This document shows, piece after piece, positions 1-7,951 of a stretch of DNA of 32,847 nt. The DNA is from Vicinamibacterales bacterium (GTDB taxonomy: Bacteria; Acidobacteriota; Vicinamibacteria; Vicinamibacterales; UBA823): assembly GCA_036012125.1 (NCBI GenBank), contig DASCOS010000021.1, forward strand, positions 1-32,847, read 5' to 3'. The position numbers and the translations under genes are program-made. The notes beneath the pieces were generated by a model that worked only from the letters and a program-made list of their open reading frames with translations, had not been told where the DNA came from and did not search any database. Position 1 is the stretch's first letter. Each line of letters starts with the position of its first letter.

Positions 1-555
1 AAGGACACCTCCTTCGGAAAAACCTTCCAACGATACGGGGGCACCCCAGTTCTCCAGAGGCCGACCGGTCTTGGCGTCGAGTGCCCACAGAAAAAAGGCT
101 GGCGTCGTGATGTAAATCACACCCCGTCCATCCACCTCAGCGTAAGCGACACCCTTTCCAAAATCTGTCCTCGGTGAACGTAAATACCTCATCGTCTCCG
201 GCTCGCGAAAAGTCCAAAGCCTCTCGCCAGTAGCGGCGTCGATCGCCACTACCTGCCGCCGCTGACCGGTGACCGTGAAAAGCACACCATCCACAAAGAC
301 CGGCGTGGACCGAGAGGTATACTCGACACCCCCACCTGAGTTATGCCCTTGCCAGATCCAGGCGACTTCCAGATCCGAAAAATTTGAGGCGTCGATCTGA
401 TTCAGTAGCGGAGCAGACCTGGTACTCCCCGCATCACCGCCCAAGTAGCGCCACTCCCCGCCCTCAACGCCAGTCAACTGCGCAGAGCACACGGCAGGAA
501 CTCCCAAGAGCGCCAAGGCTAGGACACCACAATCGCATCGAAGTTGCTTCATCAT
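1..555 (-). CDS. Exported PQQ-type quinoprotein dehydrogenase, N-terminal 185 codons (cut by window edge)
   Basis: The minus strand is open from an ATG ATG pair at 555/552 down to base 1, 185 codons with no stop, so the gene continues beyond the window. A Sec-type signal peptide (MMKQLRCDCGVLALALLGVP, then a VCSA/Q cleavage region) precedes GEWRYLGGDAGSTRSAP. Propeller-blade motifs follow (TSRSTPVFVDGVLF, DAATGERLWTFREPE, GRGVIYITTPAFF, LDAKTGRPLENWG). By eye about half of the residues match the start of the complete protein at 16005-18047, including these landmarks in the same order, so the two are paralogues. An AGGAGG ribosome site lies at 557-562, only 1 base from the first ATG and 4 from the second, so the second ATG (552) may be the real start. 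Known role of the family: periplasmic PQQ-dependent oxidation of alcohols or sugars. The substrate cannot be told. Confidence 0.9.
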   Translation of the reverse strand, partial: MMKQLRCDCGVLALALLGVPAVCSAQLTGVEGGEWRYLGGDAGSTRSAPLLNQIDASNFSDLEVAWIWQGHNSGGGVEYTSRSTPVFVDGVLFTVTGQRRQVVAIDAATGERLWTFREPETMRYLRSPRTDFGKGVAYAEVDGRGVIYITTPAFFLWALDAKTGRPLENWGAPVSLEGFSEGGVL

Positions 556-609
556 GCCTCCTGCTCGAGTGAAGGACGAAAGCCTATCGCTGCTCGGCAG
601 CGGGTCAGC

Positions 610-1422
610 TTAAACAATCCCCTTCTCTCGAAAAATGTCTTTTATCACCCCTGGGAGGAGAGACATTTTACTCACCTTCTCCACGTCACCATTGAGTGCG
701 AATACCCAAGAATCATCTCTGGTTTGAACATATCCGACAATCCAACCAATTGAGCCATTCCATCCAGTCTTAAACCGTAATTTGTAGTTGGCCGTCTCTT
801 CCATCAGCATAATGTTGCGTAATTCTTCATAGGAAGAATCAGAAAATGGGGAGCTTCGTTCAATAACCTGTCTAATGAAACCAACTTGGTCTACTGCGCT
901 AATTCTCAAAGAACCATCAAGCCAAAATTCAGTCGAACTAAAGTTGTTATCCAAATCACCATATTCGGAAAGAGTTAAGTAATGCTTATATTGTTTCGCA
1001 CCAATCTTCTTTGCCAATAACTGATAACACCAAACACAGGAGACCCTGAAGGCACTTTTTAAGGAATGGTTTCTGTTCCAAGTTTGAATTGAGTGCTGAG
1101 CACCATCCCAAATAAACATTTCATCTTTGTTATTTGCAACTCCCTCCTCCAGCGCAATTAAGGTATTCATGATTTTAAAAGTAGACGCTGGAGAGAATTC
1201 CCTCGTAGCACGAGGGGCATTATGTATGAAGCGTTGGTTGGAACTCGTCGAGGCAAGCACGATGGTCCCATTCAAGTCGTGTTGGGCAAAGATTTGAGCA
1301 ATACCCGCATCTTCTCCTGGGGTCGGGGCGTTCTGCAGCGCATCAGTCGGCACACTCACCATCGCAAGCGCAATACCCGCGAGGCCGCTGAAACAGGCGT
1401 GTCGTCTAGTCATCGCCCTCAC
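610..1422 (-). CDS. Class D (OXA-type) beta-lactamase
   Basis: Serine beta-lactamase that opens beta-lactam rings in the periplasm. Counting from the GTG at 1422, the 270-residue product has an N-terminal signal peptide with a twin arginine (residues 6-7) and a hydrophobic run to about 25. It then carries the class D motifs in order: S80-T-F-K83 (nucleophile and the lysine that is carboxylated in OXA enzymes), S128-C-V130, Y154-G-D156 where most OXA enzymes have YGN, F166-W167-L-D-G (the tryptophan that shields the lysine), and K218-T-G220. Length is normal. The start may instead be the ATG at 1413. Only about 33 bases separate it from the Sel1 gene upstream, and I see no promoter between them. 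The coding sequence is strikingly AT-rich against its neighbours, which suggests transfer from another genome. A sensor-type homologue (BlaR C-terminal domain) is less likely, as the protein has a signal peptide and is a single domain. Confidence 0.93.
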   Translation of the reverse strand: MRAMTRRHACFSGLAGIALAMVSVPTDALQNAPTPGEDAGIAQIFAQHDLNGTIVLASTSSNQRFIHNAPRATREFSPASTFKIMNTLIALEEGVANNKDEMFIWDGAQHSIQTWNRNHSLKSAFRVSCVWCYQLLAKKIGAKQYKHYLTLSEYGDLDNNFSSTEFWLDGSLRISAVDQVGFIRQVIERSSPFSDSSYEELRNIMLMEETANYKLRFKTGWNGSIGWIVGYVQTRDDSWVFALNGDVEKVSKMSLLPGVIKDIFREKGIV

Positions 1423-1454
1423 TTCATCCCGTTCAATGATTCATCTACGAAAGG

Positions 1455-2042
1455 TTATTGCTGCCGCGAACGAGCAGCTACCCATTCCTGGGCGAGCCGG
1501 GTTGCTTCGGTAATCTCGGCGGGCACCATACGCTGCGCGAGTTCGTAGCGCTGCTGGGCATACAGCCTCCGTGTGAATTCATCCGTCGCACCGTTCCGAG
1601 CGAGCTCGAGCCACATATAGGCCATGACGGCGTTCTCCTCAACCCCGGCTCCATAGGCCAACATGTACCCGAGGGCTCCCTGAGCTGGTGCGTAGCCCTG
1701 CTCAGCCGCCCGCCGGTACCACTTTGCAGCCTCGGCATCATTACCGTCCACGCCACGATTCCTGAAATACAACAGACCGAGGTTGTATTGTGCTGGAACA
1801 TGACCTTGGTCAGCCGCCAGGCCAATCCATCGCGCTGCCTCAATGTCATCCTTCGCTACACCTCGCCCTGCGTAGTACCAACTACCGAGCTGGTTCTGCG
1901 CCTCGGCATCTCCTTGCTCGGCCAGCGCCCGGATTTCAGTGACCTCTGTAGGTGTCGGCTCTTGGCTAGCGTACATCGCCATCGAGTACACAAACACCAC
2001 AGACAGATTCGCCAAAAAGAGGAACTTAAAGCCTTTCATCAT
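1455..2042 (-). CDS. Sel1-repeat protein, exported or membrane-anchored
   Basis: A 195-residue protein from the ATG at 2042 (ATG 2039 is also possible; an upstream TTG at 2054 is less likely). A hydrophobic N-terminus (about 5-24) is followed by three to four Sel1-like helix pairs, recognisable from AEQGDAEAQNQLGSWYYAGRGV, AADQGHVPAQYNLGLLYF and AAEQGYAPAQGALGYMLAYG. An Arg/Glu-rich helical tail ends in EWVAARSRQQ. Sel1 repeats are TPR-like protein-interaction scaffolds, and no enzymatic residue is visible. It is the promoter-proximal gene of a pair with the class D beta-lactamase. It resembles the second Sel1 protein at 2998-3711 in repeats and in the PEE/AEIxEAxRLxxEW C-terminal signature, so the two are probably paralogues. 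Confidence 0.85.
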   Translation of the reverse strand: MMKGFKFLFLANLSVVFVYSMAMYASQEPTPTEVTEIRALAEQGDAEAQNQLGSWYYAGRGVAKDDIEAARWIGLAADQGHVPAQYNLGLLYFRNRGVDGNDAEAAKWYRRAAEQGYAPAQGALGYMLAYGAGVEENAVMAYMWLELARNGATDEFTRRLYAQQRYELAQRMVPAEITEATRLAQEWVAARSRQQ

Positions 2043-2083
2043 CGGCAGGACCAAAGATTACGAGACACTTCTAATCACCGGCC

Positions 2084-2112
2084 ATTCTAGCGATGTCCTC
2101 AGATGGGCTCAA
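2084..2112 (-). promoter_or_regulatory. Sigma70-type promoter for Sel1-beta-lactamase pair
   Basis: On the minus strand TTGAGC (2112-2107) and TAGAAT (2089-2084) are separated by exactly 17 bases. They match the -35 consensus at 4 of 6 positions and the -10 consensus at 5 of 6. The predicted start point lies near 2077, about 35 bases before the Sel1 ATG at 2042. It sits in the 86-base gap behind the lipoprotein gene. No comparable box is seen between the Sel1 gene and the beta-lactamase. Confidence 0.55.
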
Positions 2113-2128
2113 CGTAGCGACCCAGGGC

Positions 2129-2605
2129 TCACGGAGGAGTCACGGAGCAGGTCACTTCGGCCCAACTGTAGGTGATCCGAGTGAACCATCGGAAGCCTGG
2201 GTCATAGCCGGAATCCGACCATGCAGTCCAGAGCTGAGAAACCGGAAAGAGTGACAGTGAAAAGATCTCATCGGTACGAACGAGGCTCTCATGAGAAACC
2301 GTGACGGCATCCAACTGGGGATCCCGGGTATCAAAAGTTCCGCCCCCAAACGCATACGTGAAAACTTCCGCAGTTAAGTTGGCCGCGCACCACTTTCCGG
2401 TGTAGACGGCCCAAATATCAAGAGACTGGTCCTGGAGTCTGCCCCAACTCCCCTTGCCTTGGTCAACGATATCCGCTTGGGTCGTCACGTAGCCTACGGT
2501 GGTGGGCACAGTCGGACTAGGACGAACCATTCCCCCGCAAGAGACAACGCTGAGGCTCACAACCACGGTCAGCCGGACAGGAAACCGTCGCCTGCTCAGA
2601 CGCAA
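2129..2605 (-). CDS. Small predicted lipoprotein of unknown function
   Basis: A 158-residue product. Basic n-region (MRLSRRRF), hydrophobic stretch, then a lipobox V20-V-S-C23, so it is probably a lipid-anchored envelope protein. The mature part is rich in aromatic residues and shows no motif I recognise. It has Cys at about 73 and near the C-terminus (EVTCSVTPP), which could form a disulfide. The start is a TTG at 2605: the reading frame is closed just upstream by the stop codon of the DUF1330 gene (2609-2611), and a GGAG lies eight bases before the TTG. The 3-base gap to the upstream stop implies translational coupling. No function is proposed. Confidence 0.7.
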   Translation of the reverse strand: MRLSRRRFPVRLTVVVSLSVVSCGGMVRPSPTVPTTVGYVTTQADIVDQGKGSWGRLQDQSLDIWAVYTGKWCAANLTAEVFTYAFGGGTFDTRDPQLDAVTVSHESLVRTDEIFSLSLFPVSQLWTAWSDSGYDPGFRWFTRITYSWAEVTCSVTPP

Positions 2606-2608
2606 ACA

Positions 2609-2899
2609 TTACACTCCGTCCACAATCACGAGCCGTCCGGTGCTGTTGTCGGTTCGCCCGGCCTTGATCGCTCGATAAGGCTCGCTTTGAAGACACCGTT
2701 GTGCTGCCTCACTATCTGGAAATTCGACCACAATTTCAATGTCCGCTGATTCACCTTCCCGGTAACCCACCGGACCACCGCGAACAAGGACCTTTCCACC
2801 GCATTCCTCAAGAATGGCTACAATTTTGGTTCCATACTCGCCCATGAACCGTGCCTTATCGGTCAAGGTGAAGTGTCCAACTAAGTAACCCTTTGGCAT
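2609..2899 (-). CDS. DUF1330 family protein
   Basis: A 96-residue cytoplasmic protein with no signal peptide. It has the layout of DUF1330 (dimeric ferredoxin-like fold): MPKGYLVGHFTLTD at the start, a Y..K...IL helix, the GGKVLVRGGP strand and loop, then IEIVVEFPDSEAAQRCLQS, an EPYRAIKAGR segment and a C-terminal RLVIVDGV strand. The family is widespread and its reaction is not established. The ATG at 2899 is preceded by AAGGAG about ten bases upstream. The next gene, a TTG-start lipoprotein, begins 3 bases after the stop, so the two are probably co-translated. Confidence 0.88.
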   Translation of the reverse strand: MPKGYLVGHFTLTDKARFMGEYGTKIVAILEECGGKVLVRGGPVGYREGESADIEIVVEFPDSEAAQRCLQSEPYRAIKAGRTDNSTGRLVIVDGV

Positions 2900-2997
2900 G
2901 AGATTAGCGCTCCTTACAAAGTGGTCATTAAAGAAGGTTCATGAACGCACAGCACCCCGAACCGTGAGACTTAACACCATATAGGAAAGAGTGGTAA

Positions 2998-3711
2998 CTA
3001 GGACTCATCCCCTCCACGCCACTCTCGGACAAGGCGTTGAGCCTCCGCAAGTTCCTCAGGAGTCATCTGGGTCACCACGATGTCACGATTCTTAATTGAT
3101 TGCTCCTGCTCGACGGATGGATGAGACGCAGCGAGATCGTACCATAGATATGCCTGCACATTGTCCTGACTGATACCCTGACCGGTCTCATACATGGCCC
3201 CAAGGGAATACTGGGCACGAACGTTGCCCTGCTCAGCAGCCTTCCGATACCACTCAACCGCCACTACATCGTCCCTCTCAACGCCTCGACCGTTTGCATA
3301 TCTTCCTCCCAAGATGACCTGAGCTCCCACGTGGCCTTGGTCGGCCGCTAGTAGGTACCACCTCACTGCTTCCGCTTGGTCCTGCACAACACCTTCACCG
3401 TTATCGTACCTGACGGCCAGTGTGAGTTGCGCCGAAAGGTTGCCTTGGTCGGCCGCCTGCGTCCACAACCGGACTGCCTCAACATCATTCTTCTCGACGC
3501 CCCGACGATTGATATATCTCCACCCAAGAAGGTACTGGGCAGCAGCATCACCCTGGTCCGCTCGTGTACGAAGTTCAGTAATTTCTTGCTCAACAATTTC
3601 CTCTGGCGTCAGGAACAGGTCTGTAGACTCTTGTGAAGCACACGAGGCGACACCAAGAATCATGAAAACGGAAAGGAGGCGGGCGATGGGACCTGCGTGG
3701 TAACCCGTCAT
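2998..3711 (-). CDS. Sel1-repeat lipoprotein
   Basis: A 237-residue product whose signal peptide ends in a good lipobox (V21-A-S-C24), so it should be lipid-anchored in the envelope. After an acidic linker come about four Sel1-like repeats of roughly 36 residues: ADQGDAAAQYLLGWRYINRRGV, AADQGNLSAQLTLAVRYDNG, AADQGHVGAQVILGGRYANG and AAEQGNVRAQYSLGAMYETG, then a final degenerate one (YLWYDLAAS). The C-terminal helix TPEELAEAQRLVREW resembles that of the Sel1 protein at 1455-2042. Such proteins usually bind partner proteins, and I see no catalytic signature. It stands alone between the membrane protein upstream (gap about 100 bases) and the DUF1330 gene. Confidence 0.87.
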   Translation of the reverse strand: MTGYHAGPIARLLSVFMILGVASCASQESTDLFLTPEEIVEQEITELRTRADQGDAAAQYLLGWRYINRRGVEKNDVEAVRLWTQAADQGNLSAQLTLAVRYDNGEGVVQDQAEAVRWYLLAADQGHVGAQVILGGRYANGRGVERDDVVAVEWYRKAAEQGNVRAQYSLGAMYETGQGISQDNVQAYLWYDLAASHPSVEQEQSIKNRDIVVTQMTPEELAEAQRLVREWRGGDES

Positions 3712-3815
3712 AGTGAGAGAGACCCTGATCTTACTGCTGGTGGTCTATTGGTTCAACGCATCAGAGGATGCATAATCTGGCCCGTTGATTGTCCGTAGAC
3801 CGGCCCCGGTCATGT

Positions 3816-5834
3816 CTACAGGTATAGCCACAACCACGGCACCCGGAGGCTCTCCAGGCCATGTAACACCGTGAGATTACCAAGAATCACAAGCGGCCAT
3901 GAACCACGAGCGTGTGCCAACTGCACATTGAACGCAACGGTCATTGGTAACAGCACACGATTCGCGGCGACTTGGTCGCCAGCCCAGACGGCCGGGCCTA
4001 GGAACACCATCAATAGCGCGTAGGCAACTCCGATACGCCACCAAGGTGCACTCCACTCTCGTTGCCACGCAAGAAACACTGCCTGAGTCGTCAGACTCAC
4101 GAGCGACAAAAGACTAAATCTCGCATAGGTGCCTGTCCAGCCGAACTCTTGGAGCTCCGCGAGAGTCACATCCCACTTCGCAAGAAAAGTTAATAAAGGG
4201 GCAGCAAGATTTCCGCGACCCGAGGACATAGTGACCCCGTGTTCCGAGAAATACAGGTAACCCAACCAAAGAGCCAGGGGCACTGCGACGAAAAAAATGC
4301 GAACTAGCGAAGCCGCGTGGTCCTCGACCCTTAATGGACGCCATCTACGTCCAAATAGACACACCCCTGAAAGCAAATTTGTTTCTCGTCCGAGTCCAGA
4401 GAACCCGAGCACAGCACTGGCTATCCAAGGCCGTCCACGTTCAATCGCAATAATCGCCAGAGCTAGCAGGAGCAAACTCGGGCCGGCGAGCAAGGACAGA
4501 CGAACTGATGAGATAAGGCCTTGGCCGAACAAGCAGCCGAACCAAAGCATGAAGTTCCGCAGTGTGAGCGGAGGGAACCAACGAAGAAGCAACCAGGCCA
4601 GAATGAACCAACACAAAATGTTCTGCACCGAGTAGGCCTGCAGAATCAAGGCTGGCTGCCCTAGACCTAACAGGAATGCTGTCCAGGAAAATAAGATGCG
4701 TGGCGCTCGATACCCAAAGGTGTCAATTGCCTGTTCAATCGCCGGGTCTTGCAGAAGGGGATCAATAGCAAGTTGCGCATAGAACTGGCCGTCGTAGCCA
4801 GGGGAGTCCTGATAGACGTAGTGGGGTACCTCCTGCACAGTCGGCAGAACCACCGCCTCAAATCGATCGCCAAAAAGTATTAAGGACGTAAAACCAGTAC
4901 TGGACGAATAAAAGTTGCTCACCGAAACAAGAAACAGCACAATCACCGCGCTGTATAGCATCTTGATTCGAGTGGCCACCCACATACCGTGAGCAGCGCG
5001 AAGGAAGCCGTCGACCTCCTCCCGGTGGTCAGAATAGAGACTCCACAGCGCTCGGCAAACATTCCGAGTTGCCCGAAGCGTTACGGGTAAATAGACCGCT
5101 CCAAGGCATACACTAAACGCACTGAGCGACAGCAGTACCCTGTACTGCGAGACCATCGGGAGAACTGCGATGACCAAGAACAGAAAGGACGCCACCGTGA
5201 TCAGTGCAATCTCGGCGAGCCGAACGTAGCGATAGTTATCGAAGCGAAACAACGGACACGCCAGCACCACGAGAACCACAAACAGCGAAAGGGCGCCAAC
5301 TATCGACACCGCTTCATAGCGCTCGACACTTTGGGGCACAACGACAAAGCTGAACAATCCATGGGAGAACCCGTGAGCGTTACCGACCTCAAGATGTTGG
5401 AGACTCCACCCGTCCCCATCCCCCACTACATGTAGCGTGTCACCAGTCCTTAAACCTGCCTGCACACTAAGGTCGACACGTAGTGTTTCATTCGGGCGAA
5501 TCTCGAAACGCGACAACGACACATCCCTATCTGCCACCATGATGGACCTAGTTGTCAGCGCCTGGTTATGCAGAGTTAAGACGATTGCAGTCGGCCCTTC
5601 CGCGAGGCGAGAAAGATCCGGGAGTATCACCGCCATCGAACCATCCGATGGCAAACGCTCAGAATCCACAACCGAAATACGAACCCGGTCGTAACTAAGA
5701 TAAACCCGGCCGTAGAGCACGAGCGCGCAACAACCCGCAAGCGCTACGAAGGCCCCGAACCGCTTCAGCCCAGGCCAAAACCTGTGCATCGCCACGTCGT
5801 AGGTACCGGCACGAAGGCCGAACAATGAGGCCAT
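3816..5834 (-). CDS. Polytopic membrane protein, GT-C glycosyltransferase-like
   Basis: A 672-residue integral membrane protein. A first membrane span (about 25-43) is followed by a soluble, probably periplasmic domain (about 50-170) of beta-rich character. About ten further hydrophobic segments follow from residue 175 to the C-terminus. Between spans lies the loop DSPGYDGQFYAQLAIDP (about 343-359), a motif I associate with large GT-C-like bacterial membrane proteins that use polyprenyl-linked sugars. I cannot confirm the fold or the activity. No neighbouring gene belongs to a polysaccharide pathway. The start at 5834 has a weak ribosome site, and the ATG at 5789 (residue 16) is an alternative that shortens the first cytoplasmic segment. 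Confidence 0.7.
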   Translation of the reverse strand: MASLFGLRAGTYDVAMHRFWPGLKRFGAFVALAGCCALVLYGRVYLSYDRVRISVVDSERLPSDGSMAVILPDLSRLAEGPTAIVLTLHNQALTTRSIMVADRDVSLSRFEIRPNETLRVDLSVQAGLRTGDTLHVVGDGDGWSLQHLEVGNAHGFSHGLFSFVVVPQSVERYEAVSIVGALSLFVVLVVLACPLFRFDNYRYVRLAEIALITVASFLFLVIAVLPMVSQYRVLLSLSAFSVCLGAVYLPVTLRATRNVCRALWSLYSDHREEVDGFLRAAHGMWVATRIKMLYSAVIVLFLVSVSNFYSSSTGFTSLILFGDRFEAVVLPTVQEVPHYVYQDSPGYDGQFYAQLAIDPLLQDPAIEQAIDTFGYRAPRILFSWTAFLLGLGQPALILQAYSVQNILCWFILAWLLLRWFPPLTLRNFMLWFGCLFGQGLISSVRLSLLAGPSLLLLALAIIAIERGRPWIASAVLGFSGLGRETNLLSGVCLFGRRWRPLRVEDHAASLVRIFFVAVPLALWLGYLYFSEHGVTMSSGRGNLAAPLLTFLAKWDVTLAELQEFGWTGTYARFSLLSLVSLTTQAVFLAWQREWSAPWWRIGVAYALLMVFLGPAVWAGDQVAANRVLLPMTVAFNVQLAHARGSWPLVILGNLTVLHGLESLRVPWLWLYL

Positions 5835-5905
5835 TGGAATTAAACGCTGACAGACACCATGTCCGCAATAAATCCGGCAGAGAGCAACCAGTCAGGTGGT
5901 GGGTG

Positions 5906-7798
5906 TCAATCTTGACCTGGGAGCACTCCGACCGTCAGATGGGACGGTAGTTCCACCGACCGGTAAACCCGCTGAGTCGCAACTTCAAAGTCGGACGCAT
6001 TCGCATTGTATATATCGACGAAGCGTTGCGGGTTGCGATCGATCACCGGAAACCAGGTGCTCTGCACCTGCACCATAATCCGATGTCCTGCCCTAAACGT
6101 GTGGTAACGGTCACGAAGGTCAAATGTAATCTCCGTAACCTCACCAGACACCATCGGCCGAGGTTCGGAGTAACTGTCCCGAAACTTGCCTCGGAACACT
6201 TCACCTGCCAATAACATCTGAAAATCGCCCATTGGCACATCACAAGCCTGGCCAACTGCATCACCGGGATAAACATCAATCAACTTCACAATCCAGTCCG
6301 AGTCCGTGCCACTCGTTGAAACGAATAATGAAGCCACTATCGGACCCGCGATCGTAACGTCCTCGGTCAATATGTCGCTCTGATAGACCAGGACATCTGG
6401 TCGTGTGGAGGCGAACCGCTGGTCCTCGATCATCCATAAGTGGCCCTGGGTCGTACGGATTTCAGATGAAAACGGCACAGGGTTCTCCGGGTCACTCACA
6501 TATTCATCGTAAGTATTGGTGTTGCGACTCAACGGCGGTTCAAACGAGAGCCGCCCATTTGGATGAAAGTAGAGAGAGGCCGGTTCGGCAGCTTCCGGAG
6601 GCCACACGTCGTAGGTCTTCCACACGTTGGCGCCGGTTTCGAAGACAATTGCTTCGGCCGCATGCGACTGCCACTCACCAGCACCCTTTAGATGCTGACT
6701 AAAAAAGGGATACTGAACTTCGCGCTGGAAATAATGAGAGGTCTTTGAGCCAAACTCCACGCATCCAAGCACATCACCGTCCATCCGGCGCCAGCCACCG
6801 TGTAACCAAGGACCGACAACCAGCGTGCTTTGGTTCTGAGGATTCATTTGTTCTAACGTGTAATAGATCGACAGCGGGCCATAGAAATCCTCAGCGTCAA
6901 ACCAGCCGGCAACGTTCAATACCGGATGGTTAATCCCATCGAGAGACAGGAGTGCGTTCTGCTGTTGCCAGTAGTCGTCGTAGGTGCCGTGTTCCATGAA
7001 CTCCGTCCAGGCGGGCACGCGGTCCTGAAAATATTGCTCGGTGAGATTGGCCAAGGTTCCAGCCTCCAAAAAGAATCTATAGCCCCAGGGCGTCCCGTAG
7101 TCGAAGGCCGTAGCCCGCTGCTCGGTCTGACCTGACCGCGTTTGGGCATTCCGGGACAGCCAAGAGAAGGCATACATGAGGCGGAAAGCCCCGTTGTGGT
7201 GCCAATCATCGCCAATAAACATGTCGGAGGGAGAGGCCTGCGGTGAGGAAGCCTCCAAGGCAGGATGCGCGCCGACCATACCCATCACCGTTTGCCAGCC
7301 CGGATACGAAATTCCCCATTGCCCAACCCGACCGTTATGGTTCGGAATATTCTGGAGGAGCCATTCGATCGCATCATAGTTATCAGTGCTCTCATCCACG
7401 CCAGCGTCATCTGTCCGTAGCGGCTTAATGACCTGAAATTCGCCCTCTGAACGAAATTTTCCTCGTACGTCCTGAAACGCGAAGATATAGCCATCGCGAT
7501 CGAACTCCACCGACGGACCGATTACATCCAGATATTCGTCGGGACCGTAAGGCGCAATAGAGTACGGGGTCCTTACCAGTAGAATCGGGTAGGTCTGCGA
7601 TGCGTTCTTCGGGGTGTAAACGATCGTGAAAAGACGCGCCCCGTCACGCATCGGAACCATGTAGTCGGATTTGTCGTAATGCATCCTCACATCAAATGCA
7701 GGGTCAGCCGACTGACCGGAAACCGTCGAGCCCGTCAACGTAAGGATGCCCACTGCGGCAGCCATGCCCTTCAAACCTATCCGTTGCGAGACGCGCAT
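5906..7798 (-). CDS. Exported CocE/NonD hydrolase, alpha-amino-acid ester hydrolase-like
   Basis: Serine hydrolase of the X-Pro dipeptidyl-peptidase (S15) superfamily, 630 residues from the ATG at 7798. That start has a GGGGGAG ribosome site 4-5 bases upstream; the longer TTG start at 7816 would include the site in the gene. A signal peptide (about 1-29) indicates export. The alpha/beta-hydrolase part holds G162-I-S164-Y-P-G167 (nucleophile elbow, GxSYxG), D301 (GWFDAEDFYG) and H333 (GPWLHGGW). The 32-residue spacing from Asp to His and the Tyr next to the nucleophile are as in alpha-amino-acid ester hydrolases. The C-terminal jelly-roll domain (about 430-630) is typical of the family. Known members hydrolyse esters or amides of alpha-amino acids, glutaryl-cephalosporins, or cocaine. 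The physiological substrate is unknown. It is divergent from the HisC-like gene. Confidence 0.9.
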   Translation of the reverse strand: MRVSQRIGLKGMAAAVGILTLTGSTVSGQSADPAFDVRMHYDKSDYMVPMRDGARLFTIVYTPKNASQTYPILLVRTPYSIAPYGPDEYLDVIGPSVEFDRDGYIFAFQDVRGKFRSEGEFQVIKPLRTDDAGVDESTDNYDAIEWLLQNIPNHNGRVGQWGISYPGWQTVMGMVGAHPALEASSPQASPSDMFIGDDWHHNGAFRLMYAFSWLSRNAQTRSGQTEQRATAFDYGTPWGYRFFLEAGTLANLTEQYFQDRVPAWTEFMEHGTYDDYWQQQNALLSLDGINHPVLNVAGWFDAEDFYGPLSIYYTLEQMNPQNQSTLVVGPWLHGGWRRMDGDVLGCVEFGSKTSHYFQREVQYPFFSQHLKGAGEWQSHAAEAIVFETGANVWKTYDVWPPEAAEPASLYFHPNGRLSFEPPLSRNTNTYDEYVSDPENPVPFSSEIRTTQGHLWMIEDQRFASTRPDVLVYQSDILTEDVTIAGPIVASLFVSTSGTDSDWIVKLIDVYPGDAVGQACDVPMGDFQMLLAGEVFRGKFRDSYSEPRPMVSGEVTEITFDLRDRYHTFRAGHRIMVQVQSTWFPVIDRNPQRFVDIYNANASDFEVATQRVYRSVELPSHLTVGVLPGQD

Positions 7799-7951
7799 TC
7801 CACTCCCCCTCAACACAATCTATAGATGACAGACCTATGCACTGCCTCCAATTTCGGTAGAACCCAACGATCTTGTCACATTCGGCAAAACCATCGTACA
7901 GGATATGATGGGAGTCGGAACTTTAACTCATTCTCAATGGGAGAACACTGT

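Noticed and set aside
1458-2090. 210-codon plus-strand frame opposite the Sel1 gene
   Set aside because: It mirrors the GC-rich Sel1 coding strand and has no recognisable domain. The minus strand encodes clear Sel1 repeats.
3000-3560. Possible tandem DNA repeats
   Set aside because: The periodicity of about 108 bases comes from Sel1 protein repeats and is too diverged at DNA level to be a repeat array.
7826-7951. N-terminal extension of the HisC-like gene to 7826
   Set aside because: The added residues would bury the Tat signal, and a good ribosome site lies ahead of the ATG at 7952.
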